From: Rubritalea tangerina
Lineage (GTDB): Bacteria > Verrucomicrobiota > Verrucomicrobiia > Verrucomicrobiales > Akkermansiaceae
DNA length: 64,000 nt
Assembly (NCBI RefSeq): GCF_042683245.1
Contig: NZ_JBHUJB010000009.1
Span: 1-64,000, forward strand
Direction: 5' to 3'
The translations under genes were made by a program, and so were the position numbers. How positions within the stretch are numbered: the stretch's first letter is position 1; each line of letters begins with the position of its first letter. Shown here piece by piece: positions 17,965 through 26,162 of the stretch. The notes beneath the pieces were generated by a model. That model did no database searches and was not told where the DNA came from. It was given only the letters and a program-made list of their open reading frames with translations.

Positions 17965-20175
17965 ATGGATGACCTGTTTGACTTTGCTAGCAACCAACAA
18001 CCAGATGACAAAAAAAACATTGAAGCCCGGATATGGCAGCTGGTTCGTCAAATAGACGCGCACAACACATATTACTATCAGGAAGCTCAACCTATTATCT
18101 CAGACGCAGAATACGACGCGCTCTACCGGGAACTCGAGGAACTAGAAAAGGCACACCCAGAATTTGCCGACCCCAATTCCCCAACCCAACGTGTTGGCGG
18201 AGCCCCACTTGAAGCCTTCGAAAACGTCGCGCATCTCGTCCCCATGCTCTCCATCGATGATGTCTTTGAACTCTCAGACGATTATCTGGAAAAGCATCCA
18301 GGAACAAAACGCGAGGAAGAACTCATCACCTTCTACGGACGACTCCAGAAAAACCTCAACCAAACCTCCGTCCCAGTGACTATCGAACCAAAACTCGATG
18401 GTGTCGCCGTCAGCCTCGTCTACCGTAATGGACAACTCGAATACGCCGCCACCCGCGGCGACGGCAAACGCGGTGACCTCATCACTGAAAATGTGAGGAC
18501 AATCAAATCCGTCCCCCTCAGACTCAGCAAAGATGCCCCCACCTTGCTCGAAATCCGTGGCGAAATCTTCATGCCTAACAGCGGGTTCGCCAAGATGAAC
18601 GAGGAACGCGATGAAGCTGGCCTCCCCACCTTTGCTAACCCACGAAATGCCACCGCAGGCACCCTTAAACAACTCGACTCACGAGAAGTCGCCAAACGTC
18701 CCCTCGACTTCCTCGCCCACGGCCTTGGAGCCTACGAAGGACCAGAGCTGCCAAGTGAACACGACTTCCACAAGCTGCTAGATAAACTCAGCATCCCCAG
18801 AAATACCCCCATCCAAGTGGCTGCTGACCTCGAGTCCCTCGTCGCAGCCGTCAAACAACTTGACCAAGACCGTCACGACTTAGACTACGCCACAGATGGT
18901 GCCGTGGTTAAAGTCATCGCCAGAGCTGATAGAGAACAACTCGGCTTTACCTCCCGCGCCCCACGCTGGGCCGCCGCCTACAAATTCCTTCCCGAACAAG
19001 CTGAAACCACCCTCAATGCAGTGACAATCCAAGTCGGTCGCACTGGTGTCCTCACACCAGTCGCTGAACTCACCCCTGTCCTCGTCTCAGGTACAACCGT
19101 CTCGCGCGCAACTCTCCACAACCAGGAAGAAATCGAGCGCAAAGATATCCATATTGGCGACACCGTGGTGATCGAAAAAGCCGGCGAAATCATCCCCGCA
19201 GTCGTCAAAGTCCTGCACAAAGAAAATCGCCCTGCCGGTTCCCAACTCTACAACCTCTTCGATGCTGTCCACGGAAAATGCCCATCCTGCTCCAGCCCCA
19301 TCTCCCGTGAAGAAGGAATGGTGGCTTGGCGATGCACCAACTTCACCTGCCCCGCCCAAGCCATTACCCGCATCACCCAGTTCGCCTCGCGCAAAGCACT
19401 CGATATCGACGGACTCGGCAGCTCAGTCGCCGAAGCCGTTGTCAGAGATGGCTTGGTCAAAACCCCACTCGACCTCTTCGATGTCGACCTCGTCACCCTC
19501 AGCGAACTCAACCTGGGCACCCGCTTCGAACCCCGCCTCTTCGGTGAAAAACGCGCCACCAAACTCATCGAATCACTCAACCAAGCCAAGACTAAACCCC
19601 TCCACCTCTGGATCTATGCCATGGGGATTCGCAATATCGGTGAGTCCGCTGCTCAAGAAATTGCGAGATTACACAAGCTTCTCACAGATATTCCTAACAG
19701 CCCTATCATGGAAGCACTAGCTGAGCTCCCTAACTATTCTGAACTCAGCGTCTCAAAGCGAAAAAAGGAAAACCACCCACTCCTCAAGGAATACGAAATT
19801 GATGACAACCTCGGCCCCGTTGCAGCCGCGAGCATCCGTTCCTTTTTCCTTTCAGAAGCAGGCGTCCACGTCATCGATAAATTAGCTTCACTGGGCATTA
19901 ACCCAGAGTCAGAAAACTACGCCCCTAAACCTGCTGAGCGCGACACCTCCGACCTCCCATTCGTTGGCCTCACCTTTGTCATCACAGGCACGCTCTCCCA
20001 GCCACGTCCATCCTTCAAAAAACAAATTGAAGCACTCGGCGGGAAAGTCTCCGGCTCGATTTCTAAAAATACCAACTACTTGCTGGCAGGCGAAAAAGCC
20101 GGATCAAAAGCCGAGAAAGCCGAAAAGCTAGGTGTCACCATCCTAGACGAGGCTGCATTCAACGCGATGCTCTAA
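17965..20175 (+). CDS. ligA: NAD-dependent DNA ligase
   Basis: LigA seals nicks in DNA replication and repair using NAD+. The 736-aa protein is full length: NMN-binding Ia domain (HNTYYYQEAQPIISDAEYDALYREL, residues 33-57), adenylation lysine in EPKLDGVAVS (Lys143), TRGDGKRGD, the GEIFMP motif, OB fold with VQVGRTG-type sequence, a four-Cys zinc finger (CPSCSSPI...CTNFTC, about 436-457), HhH repeats and a C-terminal BRCT domain (about 660-736, FVITGTLSQPRPSFKKQIEALGGKV). An acidic N-terminal extension precedes domain Ia. The 3' end overlaps the converging apbE by 17 bp. Confidence 0.97.
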   Translation: MDDLFDFASNQQPDDKKNIEARIWQLVRQIDAHNTYYYQEAQPIISDAEYDALYRELEELEKAHPEFADPNSPTQRVGGAPLEAFENVAHLVPMLSIDDVFELSDDYLEKHPGTKREEELITFYGRLQKNLNQTSVPVTIEPKLDGVAVSLVYRNGQLEYAATRGDGKRGDLITENVRTIKSVPLRLSKDAPTLLEIRGEIFMPNSGFAKMNEERDEAGLPTFANPRNATAGTLKQLDSREVAKRPLDFLAHGLGAYEGPELPSEHDFHKLLDKLSIPRNTPIQVAADLESLVAAVKQLDQDRHDLDYATDGAVVKVIARADREQLGFTSRAPRWAAAYKFLPEQAETTLNAVTIQVGRTGVLTPVAELTPVLVSGTTVSRATLHNQEEIERKDIHIGDTVVIEKAGEIIPAVVKVLHKENRPAGSQLYNLFDAVHGKCPSCSSPISREEGMVAWRCTNFTCPAQAITRITQFASRKALDIDGLGSSVAEAVVRDGLVKTPLDLFDVDLVTLSELNLGTRFEPRLFGEKRATKLIESLNQAKTKPLHLWIYAMGIRNIGESAAQEIARLHKLLTDIPNSPIMEALAELPNYSELSVSKRKKENHPLLKEYEIDDNLGPVAAASIRSFFLSEAGVHVIDKLASLGINPESENYAPKPAERDTSDLPFVGLTFVITGTLSQPRPSFKKQIEALGGKVSGSISKNTNYLLAGEKAGSKAEKAEKLGVTILDEAAFNAML

Positions 20176-21136
20176 ACACCTCTTTGTTTTCAACCCAAAT
20201 CACTACCTGTCCCCCCGCCTCTTCCACAAGGCTCTCAAACAAAGCAGCCCATCGCTCCTCAGGAGCAACCGCAAAAGCGGTTGCAAAAGCATCCGCTGTC
20301 GCTGCCCCTTCTCGACTAACCACAGCCACTACACAATCTTGCTGGAGAACACCTTCTTTGGGACTTAGCAGCTTACGACTCGCTTCGTGCGCAGAAACCG
20401 CCAAACCTGCGTCTTCGATATCCACTGTTCCAACGAGGTCTGTTTCGCCACCCTCCATAACCGTCCCCATAATAGCCAGCGTCCAAGCTCGCCCCTCGGG
20501 ATGCTTTCCCAAGGCATAGGTCTCTCCAAGGTGCAGTAAAGCTGACTGCACCCCTTGCTTTCTAGCCTCCTGAGCAACTCTATCAGTCAAATAGCCCTGG
20601 ATGAAGGCGTTGAAGCTAAGTGATGTCTTATGCTTCTTCAAAGACACTCGCTGCTCTCCAACCTCCAATGCATCCATACTTGCGCCTACTAACAAGGCCT
20701 TCACATCCGCTTCAGGCCGCCCCTCCTCAAGCGCCACCCATGCCGCATGAATGGCTGGCTGAAAATACCCTTGAGTGCGGCCCTCTAGTTCCCTCGCCAC
20801 CATCAAAACTTCCAAAAATTCTTTAGAGGGTCCTAACAACTCGCGCTGATCATTCAGCCGACTCAACTCTGAAGTGTGCGAGTAGAGGGAGGCAACACTC
20901 TCTAAGATTTGCACCTCATTCTCCACATAGCGACTAAGATGATCGTATTGCGCCTCCGTCACCCCATAGAGCTCCATGCTCATCGGAATACCAAAGCCAA
21001 TTCCCGACCACACACTATCAGAAATCACTACTTCCTCATTGCTTCGTGCCACCTCTGGCTTCTCACCCTGACAAGCCAATAACAAAAAAACACAGCAACC
21101 AAGGCCAAGCTTACCCACTATGCCTAGCAAGTTCAT
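20159..21136 (-). CDS. apbE: ApbE-family FAD:protein FMN transferase, divergent
   Basis: A 325-aa lipoprotein (MNLLGIVGKLGLGCCVFLLLACQG, lipobox LLAC). ApbE enzymes attach FMN from FAD to a threonine of exported proteins. Matching features: GTxMS-like FGIPMSMELYG, a SFNAFIQGYLTDRV segment in place of the usual G.IAKGYAVD, ALLHLGETYALG and the late metal/substrate motif TADAFATAF (Asp and Thr retained). The usual HIIDPxTG block is degenerate (RKLLSPKEG), so activity is likely but not certain. The next two genes supply a plausible target (FMN-binding protein) and electron donor; the start overlaps the PepSY gene by 4 bp. Confidence 0.82.
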   Translation of the reverse strand: MNLLGIVGKLGLGCCVFLLLACQGEKPEVARSNEEVVISDSVWSGIGFGIPMSMELYGVTEAQYDHLSRYVENEVQILESVASLYSHTSELSRLNDQRELLGPSKEFLEVLMVARELEGRTQGYFQPAIHAAWVALEEGRPEADVKALLVGASMDALEVGEQRVSLKKHKTSLSFNAFIQGYLTDRVAQEARKQGVQSALLHLGETYALGKHPEGRAWTLAIMGTVMEGGETDLVGTVDIEDAGLAVSAHEASRKLLSPKEGVLQQDCVVAVVSREGAATADAFATAFAVAPEERWAALFESLVEEAGGQVVIWVENKEVFRASR

Positions 21137-21957
21137 GGCTTCACTTTGCTTCGCTTACTTGCTCGATACTGCAGCACCAACCCAGTGCCGATAAGCCACA
21201 GCGTGCACAGAATCACTAGGTCATAAAAATATTTCGCAAAATCACCTAAAAAGTTTCCAGCATGTAGATCTAACACTAAGCGATAATAAGAGACTCCTCC
21301 ACCATTCCACAGACCTATCATGTCTTGCCGTGACTCGGCATCGTCTAATAACCCCATCGTCCTCTCCTTGACTTCACTACCGCCCTCTACCGAGGTCCAC
21401 TCTATCCAATCAGCATCTGCAGAATGCCATCCATCAGCATTCCTGACCACCACCTGTTCACCCACCTGCCCGACACCTGTCAGTGGTAAGCCTGGCAGTG
21501 ATAGTTCATCCAAAGTCTCTATCACACGTCCATCGAGATCAAACAACACCACGCTCTCTTCGAAAACTACCACCGTAGCCTCCCTACCACTTGCCCCACC
21601 CACAAAACGACCAGCCTGCTCTACAATCGCTCCGTCAAGAAACACCAAACCATCCCACTCAACGAGCTGCTGCGAATCCAAAGCGATGCTGCGGGGCTCC
21701 CCCTCAGGCATCATGCCATACGCCTTCATCAACCATGGTGATGTCGTATGCTTTTGGTCTAAACCAAAATCCTCTGAATGATTTAAGAAAAAACCAGTCA
21801 CTAACACCCAAACCAAGGGCAAAGTCGCTAACAAACCCAGCATCCGGTGCCACGGTCTCGACCTCCTCTTCCTCCTCTTTGGACGGCGCACTACATCACA
21901 CACGGGTGAGCAACCTGCGGTGAATGGCACCTGACTGTCCTGAGAAGTTTCTGGCAT
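21133..21957 (-). CDS. PepSY-associated membrane protein
   Basis: A 274-aa protein with a basic cytoplasmic start (RRPKRRKRRSRPWHRMLGLL), an N-terminal membrane helix (LLATLPLVWVLVTGFFLNHSEDFG), a periplasmic beta-rich domain (about residues 75-225) and a C-terminal helix after YRLVLDLHAGNFLGDFAKYFYDLVILCTLWLIGTGLVL. The WHR...G...NHSED and DLHAG..G patterns are typical of PepSY_TM-type proteins, where the His residues may hold haem. Such proteins move electrons from the membrane to periplasmic flavoproteins. It lies between the FMN-binding protein (5 bp) and apbE (overlap). Confidence 0.75.
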   Translation of the reverse strand: MPETSQDSQVPFTAGCSPVCDVVRRPKRRKRRSRPWHRMLGLLATLPLVWVLVTGFFLNHSEDFGLDQKHTTSPWLMKAYGMMPEGEPRSIALDSQQLVEWDGLVFLDGAIVEQAGRFVGGASGREATVVVFEESVVLFDLDGRVIETLDELSLPGLPLTGVGQVGEQVVVRNADGWHSADADWIEWTSVEGGSEVKERTMGLLDDAESRQDMIGLWNGGGVSYYRLVLDLHAGNFLGDFAKYFYDLVILCTLWLIGTGLVLQYRASKRSKVKP

Positions 21958-21962
21958 GCAGG

Positions 21963-22520
21963 CTATTTCCCAGTTTGCTGAGATAAATACAAGGCTGCAG
22001 CTCCTAATTTTTTCATCGCATTGACAGAAAGCGTCGCTCCCACAATGCCATCAATACGCCTATCCAACTTATGCCCCTTCAGACTGCTGCCGACAAACTG
22101 CTGAGTGAAGAAGGGCTTCGATACCTCCCAGCCGTGGCTTTCGCGATACACCAAGACTTTAACTTCTACCAGCTTTCCACCCTGCACAATCAAACCCGTC
22201 GTAATCGGCTTACTCTTGCCAATCTCATTGAGAATAAAGGCTGTCTTACCACCACTCTTCCAATAACGAACCTTTTGCTCCTTGTAGGAATGCCCAAAAA
22301 TTCTCTTCAGCTGAGCCTGCTGAGTTCGATTCAGCTCTAACACTTGGGTCTTAGGTACAGCTCCCAACGTGCGCTTCAAGAAAACCGATGGCTTCTCATA
22401 CACCTTCGTCGCCGCAGACAAGGGCGCCCCCAATGAAACCACCAACAAAAACACAAAGACCGCTCGGCCAATAATTGACCGAACGGCGTGTATGAATAAC
22501 AAATTAGATAATTTCCCCAT
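21963..22520 (-). CDS. Exported FMN-binding domain protein (putative ApbE substrate)
   Basis: A 185-aa exported protein: signal peptide MGKLSNLLFIHAVRSIIGRAVFVFLLVVSLGAPLSAA, then an FMN-binding (NqrC/RnfG-type) domain. The flavinylation signature is RIDGIVGATLSV near the C-terminus: D-G-x-x-G-A-T, with the Thr as the residue expected to carry FMN; the usual Ser/Thr three residues before it is Val. GLIVQGGKLVEVKVLVYRESHGWEV is the conserved strand region. Start at MGKLSN chosen; eight further residues are possible upstream. It forms a minus-strand block with the PepSY gene and apbE, downstream of the porin gene. Confidence 0.82.
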   Translation of the reverse strand: MGKLSNLLFIHAVRSIIGRAVFVFLLVVSLGAPLSAATKVYEKPSVFLKRTLGAVPKTQVLELNRTQQAQLKRIFGHSYKEQKVRYWKSGGKTAFILNEIGKSKPITTGLIVQGGKLVEVKVLVYRESHGWEVSKPFFTQQFVGSSLKGHKLDRRIDGIVGATLSVNAMKKLGAAALYLSQQTGK

Positions 22521-22582
22521 ATTGTATGGTTCGCTGGCCGACACTTACTCGACCAGCTAGTTTATCTTCCTATACGATTGGC

Positions 22583-23725
22583 TTAGTAGTACCAACCGAA
22601 TCCGAAGTTAAGTGACTTCTGAGTGTCCTTATTTTTGAAATCTTCGTTGAGATAATCAGCCTTAACGACCAAGTTCTCATTGATCCAGTAGTTGCCACCT
22701 AAGTTGTACTCAGTGGACTCAGTTGCACTGGAGCTACCAGAAAGTTTCGCGTACTTAAGCTGTGAGAAACGACCAAATACACCCACTTTACCAATCGGTG
22801 TATCCCATGCGTATGACGGCTCAAGGTAGTAACCCCACTGGCTATCCGCTTCGCTTCTCACGTCGCTGATGTTCCAAGCTGTACCAAGTGCGATGAACTG
22901 GAAACCACCACATGTGTAAATAGCGTGCGCTTCACCAAGTGTACCAGCCTGTGAACCAGTCGTTGTGCTGTCCATGTCTGATTGATACTGAAGGGAACCA
23001 CCAAGGTTAAGATTCTTGATGCCTGAGTACTTCGCACGACCTGTTACAGCAAAGCTGCTGTTGTTCTGGTTGAAACGGTTGCCTTCAGAATTCACCTTGA
23101 AAAGATCAATACCGTAGCTGGAACGACCACCACGGATAGTTCCACCCTTAGTGTCGTTACCACCGTGGAAAAGTGCGTCAAACTGCCAGTCAGATCCAAC
23201 ATTGTTAGTGAATCCAAGACCAAGCACAGTCCATGTTGTTGGAATGACGTTCTTCTCAACGTTAGGACGCTCAACACCGTAGAATGTTGTCGGCTCGTGC
23301 ACTTCGTTGATGATACCTACAGGGGTAAGAATAAGACCACCTTTAGCAGTGAATGTCTCACTCGCTGCATACTCGAGGTAAGCTTGCTCAAGCTTCAACT
23401 CAACACCTGTGCTCGTGAAAGAAGAACTACCCGCATTCTTACGAAGCGCGTGCTCAAGCTCAGTCTCAGTAACAAGCTTCAAGTTGTCTGTAATCTGGAA
23501 ATCCGCAAAAAGAACAATGCGGTGCGGGTCAATGTCAGTCCCGTTGAAGTCACCCTTCTCAATGAAACGAGCGTGAATCTCACCGTAAGAACCAAATGTG
23601 AAACGATCCCAAAAGCTCTTCTTCTCGTTGATCAATGAGGCGTCAAGCGCGTCAACCTCTCCACCGAAGGAGCTTGTCATCATCGCCGCACCAAGTGCCG
23701 CAGTTGATAGAAATGTCTTAGTCAT
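22583..23725 (-). CDS. Outer-membrane porin (phosphate-selective/OprP-like)
   Basis: A 380-aa beta-barrel protein: signal peptide ending near SSFGG, a short periplasmic segment, then alternating strands with repeated aromatic residues, ending in the barrel-closing aromatic LNFGFGWYY. GSYGEIHARFIEKGDFNGTDIDPHRIVLFADFQITDNLKLVTETELEHA resembles the start of OprO/OprP-like porins. Substrate unknown. It is first in a minus-strand run (porin, FMN-binding protein, PepSY, ApbE), 63 bp before the FMN-binding gene, so it may provide the outer-membrane entry for that electron-transfer set. Confidence 0.8.
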   Translation of the reverse strand: MTKTFLSTAALGAAMMTSSFGGEVDALDASLINEKKSFWDRFTFGSYGEIHARFIEKGDFNGTDIDPHRIVLFADFQITDNLKLVTETELEHALRKNAGSSSFTSTGVELKLEQAYLEYAASETFTAKGGLILTPVGIINEVHEPTTFYGVERPNVEKNVIPTTWTVLGLGFTNNVGSDWQFDALFHGGNDTKGGTIRGGRSSYGIDLFKVNSEGNRFNQNNSSFAVTGRAKYSGIKNLNLGGSLQYQSDMDSTTTGSQAGTLGEAHAIYTCGGFQFIALGTAWNISDVRSEADSQWGYYLEPSYAWDTPIGKVGVFGRFSQLKYAKLSGSSSATESTEYNLGGNYWINENLVVKADYLNEDFKNKDTQKSLNFGFGWYY

Positions 23726-24079
23726 ATCCTGTAGTTTATTCAGTGTTCTGCCATACCAGACCCTTAAACACGTTCAACATGTTCAAACCTCTGATCGGTT
23801 GCTGGCGAAGGTTTATCGAGACTGAATCTCAATAGCAATACTTTTCTCCACCATTCTTCCATTTTGTGACAATTCAGTCATTGCAACACAACTCACCATC
23901 AGCGAGTTAGACCACATTAAAAAATAAAATAAAAAGACTTCCACTGTTGAGAATCGACCACTGAGCCCGCACATGTCTCAACAAGAGGAACATGTCAGGA
24001 ATATGTCACTCGGCTTGGTCATTTTCCTTGCTCCTAGCTAGATTGAGCCGTACAAAGACAGAAGTTACTTGAAACACTT
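23726..24079. promoter_or_regulatory. Divergent control region of porin and cytochrome c genes
   Basis: 354 bp between divergent genes. It contains ACATGTC at 23971-23977 and 23990-23996 and the variant ATATGTC at 24001-24007, all about 70-110 bp ahead of the cytochrome gene. An AT-rich tract (AAAAATAAAATAAAAAG) lies near 23920-23937. The repeats may be regulator sites; no coding frame is supported. Confidence 0.4.
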
Positions 24080-24751
24080 ATGAAGAAATTAGCACTCATT
24101 CTCGCATCCACAGTCGTTGGGCTCGGAGCAGCGCACGCTGAAGCTGATGGCGCAAAAATCTACGCAACATGCGCAGCTTGTCACCAAGCTAACGGCCAAG
24201 GCCTCCCAGGAGCCTTCCCTCCACTCGCTGAATCTGAGTGGGTGAACGGACCAGCTGAAAACCTTATCCGCATCCAGCTCCGCGGTCTCATGGGACCAAT
24301 CACAGTCAAAGGTAAGCAGTATAACAGCGTCATGCCGCCAAACGCAGCCATGTCAGACGAAGACATCGCAGCAGTACTCACATACGTGCGTAGCAACTTT
24401 GGTAACAAAGCATCTGCTGTGACTGCAGACCAAGTAAAAGCACTTCGTTCTGAAGTCGGTAAGCCAATGCTCAAGGCTGAAGAACTTATCGACCCTAACA
24501 AAGCTGAAGAGAAGAAGGAAGAAGCACCAGCAGAAGGTGCTGAAAAGCCAGCAGCTGAAGGCAATGCCCAAGCTGAGCCAAAACAAGAAGCTCCAGCTGT
24601 CGCACTTAAGGCAGGTGAAACAACAGCTTCAGGTACTGTAAAAAAGTCTGAGCACCTCTCTCGCAGCAGCGAAACTTTCGCGTTCGGTGGTTTCGCAGCT
24701 TGGACACTTCTCAGCCTTATCCCTGTTGTTACAGGTATCGGCCGCAAGTAA
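24080..24751 (+). CDS. Membrane-anchored monohaem cytochrome c
   Basis: A 223-aa exported c-type cytochrome. The signal peptide ends about AHA-EADG; haem-binding CAACH is at residues 31-35; the axial Met is probably in NSVMPPNAAMSDEDIAAVLTYVRSNFG. An Ala/Glu/Pro-rich linker (about residues 135-195: KAEEKKEEAPAEGAEKP...) leads to a C-terminal hydrophobic anchor FGGFAAWTLLSLIPVVTGIG ending in RK. The long flexible linker would let the haem domain reach partners in the periplasm. Divergent from the porin/FMN/PepSY/ApbE block, with which it may exchange electrons. Confidence 0.9.
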   Translation: MKKLALILASTVVGLGAAHAEADGAKIYATCAACHQANGQGLPGAFPPLAESEWVNGPAENLIRIQLRGLMGPITVKGKQYNSVMPPNAAMSDEDIAAVLTYVRSNFGNKASAVTADQVKALRSEVGKPMLKAEELIDPNKAEEKKEEAPAEGAEKPAAEGNAQAEPKQEAPAVALKAGETTASGTVKKSEHLSRSSETFAFGGFAAWTLLSLIPVVTGIGRK

Positions 24752-25898
24752 TCTCTCGGTAGAGAGCATCTAACTTTGTCGCAGCGTCTTGCCATGTGTG
24801 AGACGCTGCTTCTTTTTGGCATCGAAGCCCCGTCGCTCTCAGCTCTGCATCATTCTCTAACAAAGAGCATACCGCATCAGCCCACACTCGGGCATCCCCG
24901 ACAGGAACTCGCTTTGCACTCTTTAGCACCTCGCTAGCTCCACACACTTCAGAGAGCACCACCGGCATACCGTATGACGCGGCTTCCAAGGCCGCTATTC
25001 CAAAAGGCTCAGCCATCGATGGCATACAAAAAATCCCCCCACGCTTGTAAATCTCTGACATCGTTGGATACGGCACCTTACCTAACAATTCTACACGCTC
25101 GCTGAGTTGACAAAAATCTACCACTTGACGCAAAACCCCAGCTTCCACCCCTGTACCAACCATGATCAGCCGCGCGTCAGGAAACTCCACTAACACCTTT
25201 CTGAAAATCTCAAGCATCATAAACGGAGCTTTCTGAGAACACAGCCTCCCTACATACAACAGCACCCGCTCAGCAGATACCTCCTCTTCTCTGTGCACCA
25301 CCGGAATTGTATTGTGCAAAATAGACACACGTTCCCCCTCCACACCGATGGTCTCGATCAGGTGCTGGCGGCTGAGTTCAGAGACAGCGATCACATGATC
25401 AGCCCGTTGTGCCCCCCAACGCTCGATGCCTGAAACGGTATCGGACACGTGCTGGCCTACGCGTTCATATTGGGTGGAATGATAATGCAACACGAGTGGA
25501 CAGCCCCACTTTTGCTTGAGCCACACTGCCGCTATAAATGTATGCCAATCGTGTGCATGTACGACCCTAGGTCTCGACTGACACACACTCACAACCCACT
25601 GGGTATAGCGCATTACCGCCTCAAAATACGGCCCGCCTCCAATGATGCGCTCACCCTGCTTCAGCTGAGAATACAGACGCTCTGCATCAATGTGAAACGC
25701 CTCTAGTGATTCATAGGATGAGGGAGCTTCATAGATGCCCTTACAAGGCATTTGATCGGGACATAACAAACGCGTCTCGCAGAGATCCTCCAGAGCTTCA
25801 GTGAGTTGGCTCACTGCAACCCCAAGCCCCCCCTGAATACTTACCCCTGACTCCCAGGAGAGATGCAGTGCGAAACCATGCTGTTTATCAAATGCCAA
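24729..25898 (-). CDS. GT4-family glycosyltransferase
   Basis: A 389-aa cytoplasmic enzyme of the GT-B fold. N-terminal glycogen-synthase-like GGLGVAVSQLTEAL and VVHAHDWHTF (sugar-acceptor side) and the C-terminal nucleotide-sugar motif E-x7-E in EPFGIAALE (about residues 296-304) are clear. It transfers a sugar from an activated donor to an unknown acceptor, as in glycogen, exopolysaccharide or lipid glycosylation. Its 3' end overlaps the converging cytochrome gene by 23 bp. Upstream lies the terminator of the sulfatase gene, so it has its own promoter. Confidence 0.88.
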   Translation of the reverse strand: MAFDKQHGFALHLSWESGVSIQGGLGVAVSQLTEALEDLCETRLLCPDQMPCKGIYEAPSSYESLEAFHIDAERLYSQLKQGERIIGGGPYFEAVMRYTQWVVSVCQSRPRVVHAHDWHTFIAAVWLKQKWGCPLVLHYHSTQYERVGQHVSDTVSGIERWGAQRADHVIAVSELSRQHLIETIGVEGERVSILHNTIPVVHREEEVSAERVLLYVGRLCSQKAPFMMLEIFRKVLVEFPDARLIMVGTGVEAGVLRQVVDFCQLSERVELLGKVPYPTMSEIYKRGGIFCMPSMAEPFGIAALEAASYGMPVVLSEVCGASEVLKSAKRVPVGDARVWADAVCSLLENDAELRATGLRCQKEAASHTWQDAATKLDALYREITCGRYL

Positions 25899-25946
25899 AG
25901 TCCGGGCACTATGCCCACTTCCTCAGCTGAGGCAATCTCAAGAATC

Positions 25947-25976
25947 AAAAAAAATGAGCCCCAACTGGGACTCATT
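25947..25976 (-). terminator. Intrinsic terminator
   Basis: The minus strand reads AATGAGTCCCAGTTGGGGCTCATT then a run of T. It lies about 190 bp beyond the stop of the sulfatase at 26163 and before the GT4 start at 25898. Confidence 0.8.
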
Positions 25977-26162
25977 CAGAGTGCTTGTCTAAACAACCTT
26001 AGTCAGCCTTTGCCTTCTAAGTCTGTGACTTACTATGAGTAGAGTCGGCGCATCTCACCCTATACCCCACTTATTGCCTATACCCCTTGCATCAAGGTAC
26101 ACACAAACCACAATGCTCAAACATGCTCACTTCACAGGGCTCTAGCTGATAATACAACCTGC

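Noticed and set aside
20159..21136. Lys-to-Gln change in the ApbE KGY-like motif as a loss-of-function mark
   Set aside because: The position varies among ApbE proteins (Glu in E. coli), so Gln alone is not evidence of inactivity.
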